Part shown: positions 25,222 to 32,740 of the stretch, piece after piece
Position numbering within the stretch: the stretch's first letter is position 1
Layout: every line of letters begins with the position of its first letter
NCBI RefSeq assembly: GCF_000165485.1
Contig: NC_014623.1
Location: 6,528,893-6,592,892, forward strand
Direction of reading: 5' to 3'
DNA from: Stigmatella aurantiaca DW4/3-1
Lineage (GTDB): Bacteria; Myxococcota; Myxococcia; Myxococcales; Myxococcaceae
Length of the DNA stretch: 64,000 nt
Notes under the pieces: generated by a model
Database searches by the model: none
What the model saw: only the letters and a program-made list of their open reading frames with translations
What the model was told of the DNA's origin: nothing
Made by a program: the position numbers and the translations under genes

Positions 25222-25938
25222 GTGCACCTGGAAACCGAGATCCCCACGCCCCCCCCCCTGGATTGGACCACCGCCCTGGAGTCCGAGGGGCAGACGCTGT
25301 TGAAAGAGCTGGACGCCCACCCCGCCGCCCGCCGGCTCTTCCAGGGAACCATCGACGCGAACGGCTACGCCCGTTACCTCGTGCAGACGTACCACTACGT
25401 GCGGTGGACCATGCCGCTGCTGGCCGAGGCAGGGTACCGGATCCAGCGCCAGGGAAAGTGCCCTGCCCTGGCGGAGCTGCTCATCCAGAAGTCCCAGGAG
25501 GAGCACGGGCATGAGCGGTGGTTGCTCTCGGACCTGAAGAACCTCGGCTGGTCCGCCGAGCAGGTCGAGCGGACGGAGCATTGCCCCGCCGTGGCCGCCT
25601 ACGTAGCCTGGAACCGCTACACCACCCAGTGCGGCGCCCCCACCGCCTTCCTCGGCACCGCTTATGTGCTGGAGTACCTCTCCGTTCAGCGCGCCAGCGC
25701 CACGGTGGAACGGCTGCTCGCGGCCAACACCATCCCGAACATCGCCAAGGCGGTCACCTTCTTGCGCGGGCACGGGCAGGCGGATGGAGAGCACGTGGCC
25801 GAGCTGACCTCGGCGCTGCGTTCGCTGACGGACCGCGAGGAGCAGTCCGCGCTGCTGCTGTCGGCGCGCACCACGCGCACCCTCTATCGCGGCCTGTTCC
25901 CCGACGAGCGGGAGCAGCGCGCCCCTCCTTCTCATTAA
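25222..25938 (+). CDS. Haem-oxygenase-like iron-containing (diiron) redox enzyme
   Basis: 238 aa starting at GTG 25222, with AGAGGAG about 8 nt upstream; the frame is open further left, but only this start has a ribosome site and matches domain length. All-helical protein of the haem-oxygenase-like/TenA superfamily. Potential iron ligands are Glu/His in 'SQEEHGHERWLLSDL', Glu in 'AYVLEYLSVQRA' and the D-x-x-H pair in 'GQADGEHVAEL', the pattern of haem-oxygenase-like diiron oxidases. Known members desaturate or oxidise fatty acids and amino acids or make N-oxygenated groups. The substrate here cannot be told. Convergent with the LuxR gene, sharing a strong terminator. Confidence 0.83.
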   Translation: MHLETEIPTPPPLDWTTALESEGQTLLKELDAHPAARRLFQGTIDANGYARYLVQTYHYVRWTMPLLAEAGYRIQRQGKCPALAELLIQKSQEEHGHERWLLSDLKNLGWSAEQVERTEHCPAVAAYVAWNRYTTQCGAPTAFLGTAYVLEYLSVQRASATVERLLAANTIPNIAKAVTFLRGHGQADGEHVAELTSALRSLTDREEQSALLLSARTTRTLYRGLFPDEREQRAPPSH

Positions 25939-25954
25939 GGGGGACGGCCACCGC

Positions 25955-25988
25955 CGCGTTCGAGGCCCAGGGGGTTACCTCGAACGCG
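25955..25988. terminator. Strong bidirectional hairpin between convergent genes
   Basis: Perfect 11-bp inverted repeat CGCGTTCGAGG (25955-25965) and CCTCGAACGCG (25978-25988) with a 12-nt loop, placed between the stop codons of the diiron-enzyme and LuxR genes. No U tract, as is common in myxobacteria. Confidence 0.6.
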
Positions 25989-25997
25989 CGCAGGGGG

Positions 25998-27068
25998 TCA
26001 TGCGCGGAAGGCCTTGGCCATGAGGGCGGAGCGGCTGTCCACCCCGAGCTTGTCGAGGATGCGCTTCACGTGGGTTTTCACCGTCTCCAGCGCGCAGTCG
26101 AGGGCGTCGGCGATGGTTTCGTTCTCCCACCCGCCCAGCACGCAGCTCGCCACTTCCGCCTCTCGCGCGGTGAGTATCCCCCTCCAGGATGTGGGGAGGG
26201 GGATGGCATGGGGGATCTCCTGGAGCTTCAACGCCCACCACCGGCAATCCCCCTGCCATGGCAGTGGAATGAACGTCACCCGCAGGTCGCACGCCCTGCC
26301 GGTGCCCTCGCGATCCCAGACAGGCCATGCCTGAGGGGTGGTGCCGTGCTTGCTTACCTCCAAGGCCAACCGCTCCAGCAACTCAGCGGGCAGCGCCCCT
26401 GGGCTCCGCCCGCTGGGGAACCACGTCTCCAGCAGATTCGTGGCCTGGGGTGTCCGCATCACCTCGGTGGATGGCGGGGACATCACGACATACGCGGCAT
26501 GTTCTTGCCGCAGGAGCAGTTCCAAGAGCCGACCCTGTTGCTCCGCAGCGCCAAACGTCCGGCAGTTGCGAAGCGCATTCACCATGTGTGGCGTCAACCG
26601 CTGGAGGAGGGCCTGCTCGCGCTCGGAGAAGGGCTGGCGGCCCGTGCGGTACAACGTCACCCCTCCGTGCCAAGCCGGGTGCACGTCGAGCATCACCGCC
26701 ATGACGCGCTCCAGCGGCGTGCCCAGATCTCGGAAGCGCTGGTACATCGGGTTGTGCTGCAGATCCTTGAGCGACACCATCTGGCTGTCCCGCAGCACCA
26801 CATTGGGCCGGCGCACCACCGCCTGGCGCACGAAGTCCTGCGAGGCCACTTCCGGGTAGTGTTTGAAGAACGCGACCGGCAAGTCCACCTCCCAGTCATA
26901 CTCGGCGGGACGATCCGGCTTGGAGATGCACAGCGCGGCGTAGTCCACCGAGAGCAGTTGGCGAGCGCTGGCGAGCACCTGCGAGACATTCAAGGAGCGG
27001 TTCAGCACCTCGATCGACTCGAGGGTGCGTGCGAGTTCACGTGCGTTGAGGCTCAACCGGGACGCCAT
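25998..27068 (-). CDS. LuxR-type helix-turn-helix transcriptional regulator
   Basis: 356 aa. The C-terminal ~60 residues are a GerE/LuxR DNA-binding domain: 'LTAREAEVASCVLGGWENETIADALDCALETVKTHVKRILDKLGVDSR', all key positions kept. The N-terminal ~290 residues have no recognised receiver or autoinducer domain. Segments such as 'VDYAALCISKPDRPAEYDWEVDLPVAFF' and 'AWHGGVTLYRTGRQPFSEREQALLQRLTPHMVNAL' look GAF/PAS-like, as in many solitary myxobacterial LuxR proteins. Its target is unknown; the convergent diiron-enzyme gene is the nearest candidate. Confidence 0.88.
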   Translation of the reverse strand: MASRLSLNARELARTLESIEVLNRSLNVSQVLASARQLLSVDYAALCISKPDRPAEYDWEVDLPVAFFKHYPEVASQDFVRQAVVRRPNVVLRDSQMVSLKDLQHNPMYQRFRDLGTPLERVMAVMLDVHPAWHGGVTLYRTGRQPFSEREQALLQRLTPHMVNALRNCRTFGAAEQQGRLLELLLRQEHAAYVVMSPPSTEVMRTPQATNLLETWFPSGRSPGALPAELLERLALEVSKHGTTPQAWPVWDREGTGRACDLRVTFIPLPWQGDCRWWALKLQEIPHAIPLPTSWRGILTAREAEVASCVLGGWENETIADALDCALETVKTHVKRILDKLGVDSRSALMAKAFRA

Positions 27069-27220
27069 CGTTCAGACCCTCCCTTCCCAGAGCAGGGCGC
27101 TCCAGGGATGCCCCCCCAAGAAGTGCGACTTCCCGTCGCATCCGAGGCATACCCGCAGGGTAGCACCCTCCGGGGTGGGCAGGCGCGCCCCCCCTTCCCG
27201 TGCCCGCGTGAGGGAGATAC

Positions 27221-27808
27221 CTACATGTGGTGTTCAGCCCCGTACCGGAGGGCCTTCACGCTCACCGCGCCCTCCGCGGGAAGGGTCACCTGGAAAAGGT
27301 AGTCATAGTCCTCGTCGGCCAACGCCGGGACCGGGCGCTGGGCCCCCAGCGCCTCCAGGATCTCCAGCACGGTGTTGGAGTGGCCCACCACCAGGACTGT
27401 CTTCTCGCGGAAGTCCCGCAGGATGCGCTCACGCAAGCCCTTGAAGTCCTTGGGCTCATAGCTCAACAGCGCCTTTCCGGAGGCGCGCGCCAGCGGTTCC
27501 GCGGTGGCCTTCGTGCGCAGGGTGGGGCTGACGAAGAACGCGTCCACCCCTTCCCCTCTCAGGCGCCTGGCCAGATCGGCGGCCCGGACCTTCCCCACCT
27601 CGCTCAGCGGGGGGTCCCTGGACTCCCCCGTCTCCTTCTCGGCGTGGCGGACCACCCACACCGTCGTCTCGCGGGGGACCGGAACAGCCGCGCTGGGGGT
27701 GGCACAGCCCATCAGGAAAACCGGCAGGAGCCCCCAGAGCAGTGCCCGGCGGAACAGCCCGAGTCCGGATTTCGAGATATCGACATTGAAAATGAGAATC
27801 GTTTTCAT
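27221..27808 (-). CDS. Histidine phosphatase superfamily lipoprotein
   Basis: 195 aa from the ATG at 27808. The branch-1 motif 'VVRHAEKETGES' contains the catalytic RHxE-like triad, with a second His in 'VLVVGHSNTVLEILE'. A lipoprotein signal ('RRALLWGLLPVFLMGC') precedes it, so the enzyme is probably anchored in the envelope. The start is uncertain: in-frame ATGs also lie at 27844 and 27862, none with a good ribosome site, and the chosen ATG lies inside a Fur box. Family members act on phosphate esters such as phosphohistidine, sugar phosphates or phytate; the substrate is not evident. Confidence 0.8.
   Translation of the reverse strand: MKTILIFNVDISKSGLGLFRRALLWGLLPVFLMGCATPSAAVPVPRETTVWVVRHAEKETGESRDPPLSEVGKVRAADLARRLRGEGVDAFFVSPTLRTKATAEPLARASGKALLSYEPKDFKGLRERILRDFREKTVLVVGHSNTVLEILEALGAQRPVPALADEDYDYLFQVTLPAEGAVSVKALRYGAEHHM
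27788..27807. promoter_or_regulatory. Fur box between phosphatase and small CxxC protein
   Basis: GAAAATGAGAATCGTTTTC (27788-27806) matches the 19-bp Fur consensus GATAATGATAATCATTATC at 15 of 19 positions, and the core TGAGAATCGTTTTCA is a near-perfect 7-1-7 palindrome. It ends 30 bp before the ATG of the + strand gene at 27838 and overlaps the putative start of the phosphatase gene. Iron-dependent repression of the small gene is the likely function. Confidence 0.75.
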
Positions 27809-27837
27809 ATAGACTCGAGAGCTGGAGGCTGGAGACG

Positions 27838-28080
27838 ATGACATCAAACGCGAATCGGACATGCCGGCATCATTCTCTCGCACAGGGCCCGGTGGCCCAG
27901 GTGCAGCTCTGCCAGGACTGCGGCTGCGTCTCGCTTCACCTGGGGGCAACCACCGTGCGCATGGATCCCGAGGCGCTCCACTCCGTGTGGCGCACGCTCG
28001 GCGAGGCCGTGGGGCACCTGGGACGCGAGCGCCTCGCCCTGGGGCAGGCCCCGCTCAACGTGCCCCGTGGGGATGCCTGA
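27838..28080 (+). CDS. Small CxxC-containing protein under a Fur box
   Basis: 80 aa, start with GGAG 5 nt upstream. The sequence has a Cys/His cluster (Cys10-x-His-His and 'LCQDCGCVSLHLG') that could bind a metal, then 'TTVRMDPEALHSVWRTLGEAVGHL', a helical C-terminal part. I recognise a resemblance to small proteins found beside iron-regulated genes but cannot name the family. The Fur box 30 bp upstream suggests expression under iron limitation. No signal peptide; cytoplasmic. Confidence 0.78.
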   Translation: MTSNANRTCRHHSLAQGPVAQVQLCQDCGCVSLHLGATTVRMDPEALHSVWRTLGEAVGHLGRERLALGQAPLNVPRGDA

Positions 28081-28098
28081 GCCAGGCCAGGTGGCTCA
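28078..28098. terminator. Hairpin overlapping both stop codons of convergent genes
   Basis: Perfect 7-bp inverted repeat TGAGCCA-GGCCAGG-TGGCTCA. Its left arm starts with the stop codon of the small CxxC gene and its right arm ends with the complement of the GMC oxidoreductase stop, so one hairpin can serve both transcripts. Confidence 0.55.
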
Positions 28099-30489
28099 GG
28101 CCGTCAGTTCCTCGGGGCCCACCGGCTTCCAATAGATGTCGAAGAGCCCCCCCAGGAAGAAGCGCCCGAAGCGTCCCACCGCATGGAGCTGCTCCTGCGT
28201 GCTCGAGGCATTCGTCACCCGGAAGGTGGAGCACTGCCGGGCGAAGTCATCGAGGGTGATGCGCAGCACGCCCTTCTGGATCAGGGGATCGCCGGGCCCC
28301 TCTCCGCGCCGCACGGTGACGAAGAGCGTCGTGGTGTCCTCCCACATGTCCAAGCCTGGGTCGTCCACCAGTTGCTTGAACCCCTCGAAGAAGAAGCGCT
28401 CCCCGGACTCGGCCAGCAACTGCATCCTGTAGCGCATCTGCTTGACCGAGGGCTGCTGGGGATCCGGCACGAGGACCTGGAGCGTCCCCTTGGTGACCGT
28501 CAGCGGCTGAGGGGAGAGCCCCGGTGCCAGCACACACCCGGTCACCCGCGTGGCATGCATCGGGTCGTCCAGCAGGGCGTTCACGTCCGCCACGAGCACC
28601 GTGATGATGAAGCGGAAGCTGGAGGCCCCTGCCCGATCCGGCGCCGCGGCCTCGCGGTAGTCCTCGTCCACCGCGCCAGAGATGATGCCCTGCAGGCTCT
28701 CGGTGAAGCGCAGGCCCACGGGCTTCGCGGGCGCGGGCGGCAATTGCCCCGGAAGGGCCGAATAGTCGATGTGCCAGCCCTCCCGCTGCGCCATGAGCGC
28801 GCAGAAGCGCTCGGCCACCGCGGAGATGGTGAGGAAGGGATTGGTGCCCAGCGAGCGGGGGATGACGGCCCCATCGCAGACATAGAGTCCCGCGTGGACC
28901 GCCGTGCCTGATTCCTCCGAGAAGACGCGGCCCTCGTGGTCCACCACCCCACTGGCTGCGTCCTCCGCCATGACGCAGCCCCCGAGCGGGTGTGTGACGA
29001 GAATGGCATTGTCCAGCCACCGGGTTCCCATCGGGTTGCGAACGTAGGTGCCCCCGAACACCTCGGTGGCCTTGCGCATCTTCTGGTCCCCCCGGACGAA
29101 GTTCTCCTGCCGCCCCACGCCCGGCCAGACGACGCGCAGGCTGTCCCCATCCAGCCGCAGTTCCCCGCTCCCCGAGTCATGGGACATGACGAAGAGCGTC
29201 TGGGTGTGGTGCAGCGCCCCATGGTAGGGCCCGCGCACCAGCCCCTCCATCACCCGGGCCTGCTCCTTCATCCCGTCCACGAAGCCCTCGTCCGTGTCCT
29301 CCCCCATGATGGGCGCCACCGCCGCGAACAGGGTGGGCAGATAGCCTCCCAGGGCCGCCGGGACCGCCCCCTCCTCGACCACCATGCTGCGCTCCATCGA
29401 GTCCGGGTCTTTCACCTCGATGACCCCGGTGATGGAGGGCCCCACGGGCCCCCTGCCCTCCATGGGCTCATCCCCGTACCCCACGCTGTCCACGGGCACG
29501 TCCAGGTTGTACCCAAAGCCCATCAGATCCCCGTTGCCGGAGAAGTGCCGGCCCAGCTCCCGCGACAGGGGCAGCCCCGCTGCCCGCGAGCGCATGAGGA
29601 TCTCCGTGCTGCCCAGGGTGCCGGCCGACAGGATGACCCGGTCCGCGGTGAGAAACTGGAGCGGCGAGTCGAACACTTCGCGGCCCACCCCCACCAGCCG
29701 GTAGTACACGCGCCAGTGGCCTTGGTGACGCGCCAGGTGGTGCACGGCCACGTGCGTGAACAGCTCCGCGCCGTGGCGCTGCGCGTCCGGCAGGTAGTTC
29801 ATCTGCGTGCTGTTCTTGGCACCCACGTTGCAGCCGGTGGCGCAGTCTCCGCAGAGCGTGCAGGCTCCCTGCCGGACCCCCGCGGGGTTGACCCCCGCCT
29901 CGAAGTGAATGCTCAGCGGGGGGCGGAAGAACCGTCCTCCCACCGCTTCCGCGGCCTGCTCCAGCAGGTTCAGCTTGCGAGGGGCGGGGCGGTTCTCGGG
30001 ATACGGCTGGACGCCCAGCATCCGCTCCACGTGGGTGAAACCATCCGCGATCCGGCCGCCGATGTCCGCGCGGAATGCCGCGGGCCAGCTCTCGTCCTGG
30101 AGGACGCGCGGGTCCGGCCGCAGCGCCACATTGGCATTGATGAGCGAGGTGCCTCCCAGGCCGCACCCGGTGAGCACGGCCACATCGCCCAGCAGGTGCA
30201 ATGAGAGCAATCCCGTGGGGGACCCGAGCCGAAGCTTGCCCAGCAGGCTCCCGCCTGGCCCGGACATCTGCACATCTTTCAAAAGCTGGCCACTGGTCCG
30301 GGGAAACTCGCCCGGCAAACGCTCCTTGCCTCTCTCCAGGACGCAGACCTTCTGCCCCGCCCGGGCCAACCGGGAGGCGGCAATGGCTCCCCCGTAACCC
30401 GAACCCACGATCACCACGGGCCAGTGTTCACCCAATCTCTCAAGAGAAGAGGACAGCTGACGCATCTTCCAGACCTCCAGACCGCTCAC
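28096..30489 (-). CDS. GMC family FAD-dependent oxidoreductase (cholesterol-oxidase-like)
   Basis: 797 aa. The FAD-binding motif is 'PVVIVGSGYGGAIAASRLARAG' (about 24-45). 'GCGLGGTSLINANVALRPDPRVL' and the near-terminal 'THPLGGCVMAEDAASGVVDHEGRVFS' are the GMC blocks of cholesterol-oxidase-like enzymes. A Cys cluster 'CTLCGDCATGCNVGAKN' in the middle is typical of the bacterial subgroup. After the GMC core (about 1-550) there is a ~230-residue C-terminal extension of unknown fold. It would oxidise a bulky alcohol or sterol-like substrate. The first Met (30489) and an internal one (30465) are both possible starts. Convergent with the Fur-controlled small gene. Confidence 0.85.
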   Translation of the reverse strand: MSGLEVWKMRQLSSSLERLGEHWPVVIVGSGYGGAIAASRLARAGQKVCVLERGKERLPGEFPRTSGQLLKDVQMSGPGGSLLGKLRLGSPTGLLSLHLLGDVAVLTGCGLGGTSLINANVALRPDPRVLQDESWPAAFRADIGGRIADGFTHVERMLGVQPYPENRPAPRKLNLLEQAAEAVGGRFFRPPLSIHFEAGVNPAGVRQGACTLCGDCATGCNVGAKNSTQMNYLPDAQRHGAELFTHVAVHHLARHQGHWRVYYRLVGVGREVFDSPLQFLTADRVILSAGTLGSTEILMRSRAAGLPLSRELGRHFSGNGDLMGFGYNLDVPVDSVGYGDEPMEGRGPVGPSITGVIEVKDPDSMERSMVVEEGAVPAALGGYLPTLFAAVAPIMGEDTDEGFVDGMKEQARVMEGLVRGPYHGALHHTQTLFVMSHDSGSGELRLDGDSLRVVWPGVGRQENFVRGDQKMRKATEVFGGTYVRNPMGTRWLDNAILVTHPLGGCVMAEDAASGVVDHEGRVFSEESGTAVHAGLYVCDGAVIPRSLGTNPFLTISAVAERFCALMAQREGWHIDYSALPGQLPPAPAKPVGLRFTESLQGIISGAVDEDYREAAAPDRAGASSFRFIITVLVADVNALLDDPMHATRVTGCVLAPGLSPQPLTVTKGTLQVLVPDPQQPSVKQMRYRMQLLAESGERFFFEGFKQLVDDPGLDMWEDTTTLFVTVRRGEGPGDPLIQKGVLRITLDDFARQCSTFRVTNASSTQEQLHAVGRFGRFFLGGLFDIYWKPVGPEELTA

Positions 30490-30607
30490 TGCCCCCCATC
30501 CTGCTCCGAGTTCGAGTCTTACGGAATTCGTTCACCCGCCAGCTATTAGAAGCTCCTCTAGGTGCCGTGGCTGGAAGCGAGGGGTTGCCCGCCTGCGTGG
30601 GGGGATT

Positions 30608-31870
30608 TCACGAGAACCGCGCCCAGGCGAGGGTCTCCTGCAGACAGAGCGCCCGGTCTCCGGTGAGTCCTTCCCGAGGGAGCGCCAGGAAATCGGGCGC
30701 CAGATCCACATTCCGGGAGAGAACCTGGAAGCACTCCACCGCGGCCTGGTCCAACGTCTCTCGAGCGCACCCGGAAGAGACCTCTGGATGGGCCACCAGG
30801 GTCAGCCTCACCCGCGCCAGCCGCACGGACAAGCGATACACGTACGCCTGCAACCCGAAAGCTTCCGTATGCGGGTGACGCAGCAGGTAGTTTTCCAAAT
30901 AGTGATGAAAATACTGCTCAAGCCGGGGGCCGTGATGCGCTTCGAGCCCGGCCCGCCGCACGGTGTAGAGGCGCCACGCGCCGGAGCCGTCCTGGGCCTC
31001 CTCCCCCGTCACGCCCAACGCCATCCGGCTCCCCTGAACGAACCGGGCAAAGCGCTCGCTGCGGGTGACCCCGCTCAAGTCCTTGAGCTGCGTGAGGAGC
31101 CGCAGGACGCGCGGGCCTCCCTCTTCCCATGGCTCCAGGGGCTCCCGGGGAACTTGCGCCACGGCCATGGCAGCCCCTCCGCTCTGAAGTTCCGCCCGCA
31201 GCAGTGCGCCGATTTCCTCCTCCCCCTCAGGAAGAGGGTTCGGCCCCCGGAACAGCGCATCCATCCGGAACGCCCACCGCGCCAGGGCGGAGAGCCGCGA
31301 GGACAACGGGTGCCCCCTCGGCAGCAAGAATTCCCGCAGGGCGTCGCGGACCGCCCCCGCGTGGAGGACATAGGGGTCTCCCGGCAACCCAGGGGCGGGA
31401 CGCGCCGCTTCAGGGCGGGTTACCAGCCCGGGGGTCACGGGCACCGGCTCCACCGCATCCTCCGCCAGGAGCAACAGGCGGACGGCCTCCGGGCACGCCA
31501 ATGAGCCCGAGACCTCCAACCGCCCGTCCTGTTTCCAGAGCGTGCGCGGAAAGGTGGAACAGACATCCGGCAACACGGCTTCCCCGTGGTCCCGGTGGAG
31601 CGAACAATTCCGCTCGGCGGAGAAGAAGACACAGTGCCCATCCGGCCGCATGCGCAAGAGCACCCGCTCCGAGGGAGCCCCTTCCGGAAAGGGGATGCTG
31701 AACTCCTCGATGGGCTCTGGCGCTCCGGCGGCTCGCAGCGTCTCGTGGATCCGCTGCACGCTCGCCTCGCTTACCCCCACCCGGAGCCCCCCGCAGCAGG
31801 TGTCCTCGCAGCGCTCCGCGATGCAGCGAAACCGCGTCATGAAGCGCAGCGTGGTGGCCGGGATCGTCAA
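30608..31870 (-). CDS. FliB-family lysine N-methylase (flagellin lysine-N-methylase homologue)
   Basis: 420 aa. The N-terminal Cys cluster is the family hallmark: 'RFRCIAERCEDTCCGGLRV' followed by 'CVFFSAERNCSLHRDHGEAVLPDVCSTFPR' and 'SGSLACPEAVRLLLL'. The C-terminal block 'YFHHYLENYLLRHPHTEAFG' also matches FliB. FliB proteins methylate lysine side chains of flagellin in enteric bacteria. Myxobacteria are non-flagellated gliders, and no flagellar gene is present, so the substrate must differ. The gene begins 13 bp after the stop of a lysine-rich histone-like protein on the same strand, which makes that protein the obvious candidate substrate. Family assignment is confident; the substrate is inference. 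Confidence 0.82.
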   Translation of the reverse strand: MTIPATTLRFMTRFRCIAERCEDTCCGGLRVGVSEASVQRIHETLRAAGAPEPIEEFSIPFPEGAPSERVLLRMRPDGHCVFFSAERNCSLHRDHGEAVLPDVCSTFPRTLWKQDGRLEVSGSLACPEAVRLLLLAEDAVEPVPVTPGLVTRPEAARPAPGLPGDPYVLHAGAVRDALREFLLPRGHPLSSRLSALARWAFRMDALFRGPNPLPEGEEEIGALLRAELQSGGAAMAVAQVPREPLEPWEEGGPRVLRLLTQLKDLSGVTRSERFARFVQGSRMALGVTGEEAQDGSGAWRLYTVRRAGLEAHHGPRLEQYFHHYLENYLLRHPHTEAFGLQAYVYRLSVRLARVRLTLVAHPEVSSGCARETLDQAAVECFQVLSRNVDLAPDFLALPREGLTGDRALCLQETLAWARFS

Positions 31871-31883
31871 GCGGCGGCCACGA

Positions 31884-32558
31884 TCAGCGGCTGGTCCACC
31901 AGTTCTTGAACTGCTTCCAGGAGATCTTCCCGCTGCGATCGATGTCGATGATGTCGAAGGCGATCTGCAGGTCCTCGTCGGTGATGTTCTGGCCGAGCGC
32001 CTCCAGCAGCCGGGCGAACTCCGGCGCCTCGATGAAACCGGTCCGGTTGCGATCGTACTTCTGGAAGATGTCGAGCAGTTCGTTGCCCGTGCTGGTCAGG
32101 TCATCGACGGCCGCGTGCTCGGGCGCGAGCGGTTGGATGCCAGCCGACGTGGTCTCGACCACCTGCGCCTGCTCCTCGTTGAACGTTTCCTCTTCCCCCT
32201 CCTGCGCCTCCTGCTCATGGCTCTCGGGGAGATCCGCCACCTTCTGACGGGCCGCCGGCTTGCGGACCTTCGGAGCCGCCTTCTTCACCGCGGCCTTGGC
32301 CGATGACGCCACCGGGGCCTTGCGCGCGGGCTTCTTCGCCGCGGCCTTGCGCGCGGGCTTCGCCGCGGCCTTCCGGGCTGCCTTCTTCGCCGCGGCCTTG
32401 CGCGCGGGCTTCGCCACGGCCTTCCGGGCTGCCTTCTTCGCCGCGGCCTTGCGCGCGGGCTTTTTCGCCACGGCCTTCCGGGCTGCCTTTTTCGCGGTGG
32501 ACTGACGCTTCGCCGGTTGCTTCGCGGTGGCCTTCTTGCCTGGCTTCTTCTTCGCCAT
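31884..32558 (-). CDS. Histone-H1-like lysine-rich tail fused to a C-terminal EF-hand pair
   Basis: 224 aa from the ATG at 32558 (MAKKKPGKK). Residues 1 to ~105 are a Lys/Ala/Arg/Pro repeat tail (KAARKAVAKKPARKAAAK and variants) like eukaryotic H1 tails and bacterial histone-H1-like proteins, expected to bind DNA. A Glu/Gln-rich acidic stretch (about 110-145) follows. The C-terminal part is a calmodulin-like EF-hand pair: loop 1 at 169-180 (DRNRTGFIEAPE) is canonical; loop 2 at 205-216 (DIDRSGKISWKQ) has Gln instead of Glu at position 12, so Ca2+ binding there may be weaker. The loops are 36 residues apart, as usual. It forms an operon with the downstream lysine methylase. I infer a nucleoid protein whose DNA binding or modification may respond to Ca2+. 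Confidence 0.85.
   Translation of the reverse strand: MAKKKPGKKATAKQPAKRQSTAKKAARKAVAKKPARKAAAKKAARKAVAKPARKAAAKKAARKAAAKPARKAAAKKPARKAPVASSAKAAVKKAAPKVRKPAARQKVADLPESHEQEAQEGEEETFNEEQAQVVETTSAGIQPLAPEHAAVDDLTSTGNELLDIFQKYDRNRTGFIEAPEFARLLEALGQNITDEDLQIAFDIIDIDRSGKISWKQFKNWWTSR
32341..32496. repeat. 51-bp tandem repeat x3 in the histone-like tail
   Basis: Units beginning gcggccttgcgcgcgggctt start at 32341, 32392 and 32443, giving a 51-bp period (17 residues); the third unit carries a 3-bp insertion. A partial copy precedes them at about 32314. The tail length is therefore likely to vary between strains. Confidence 0.85.
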
Positions 32559-32740
32559 CGTGCGCCCTCCCTGAGGTGTGACGCATCGTATCTGCATGGA
32601 ACTCCCGGCGGCAGGGGATCACGCGATCTTTCCCGCTGTCCCCCCGCCCTGGGCGCCTCCATGTGCCGTGGATCAGACTCCTCCGCGCGGCCCAGTCCTT
32701 GGAGTGCCAATCGATGGCCTGCGACTCGGCTCACAACCAC

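Noticed and set aside
32341-32496. 51-bp repeat as CRISPR or mobile element
   Set aside because: Repeats are in frame inside the lysine-rich coding region with no spacers or terminal inverted repeats.
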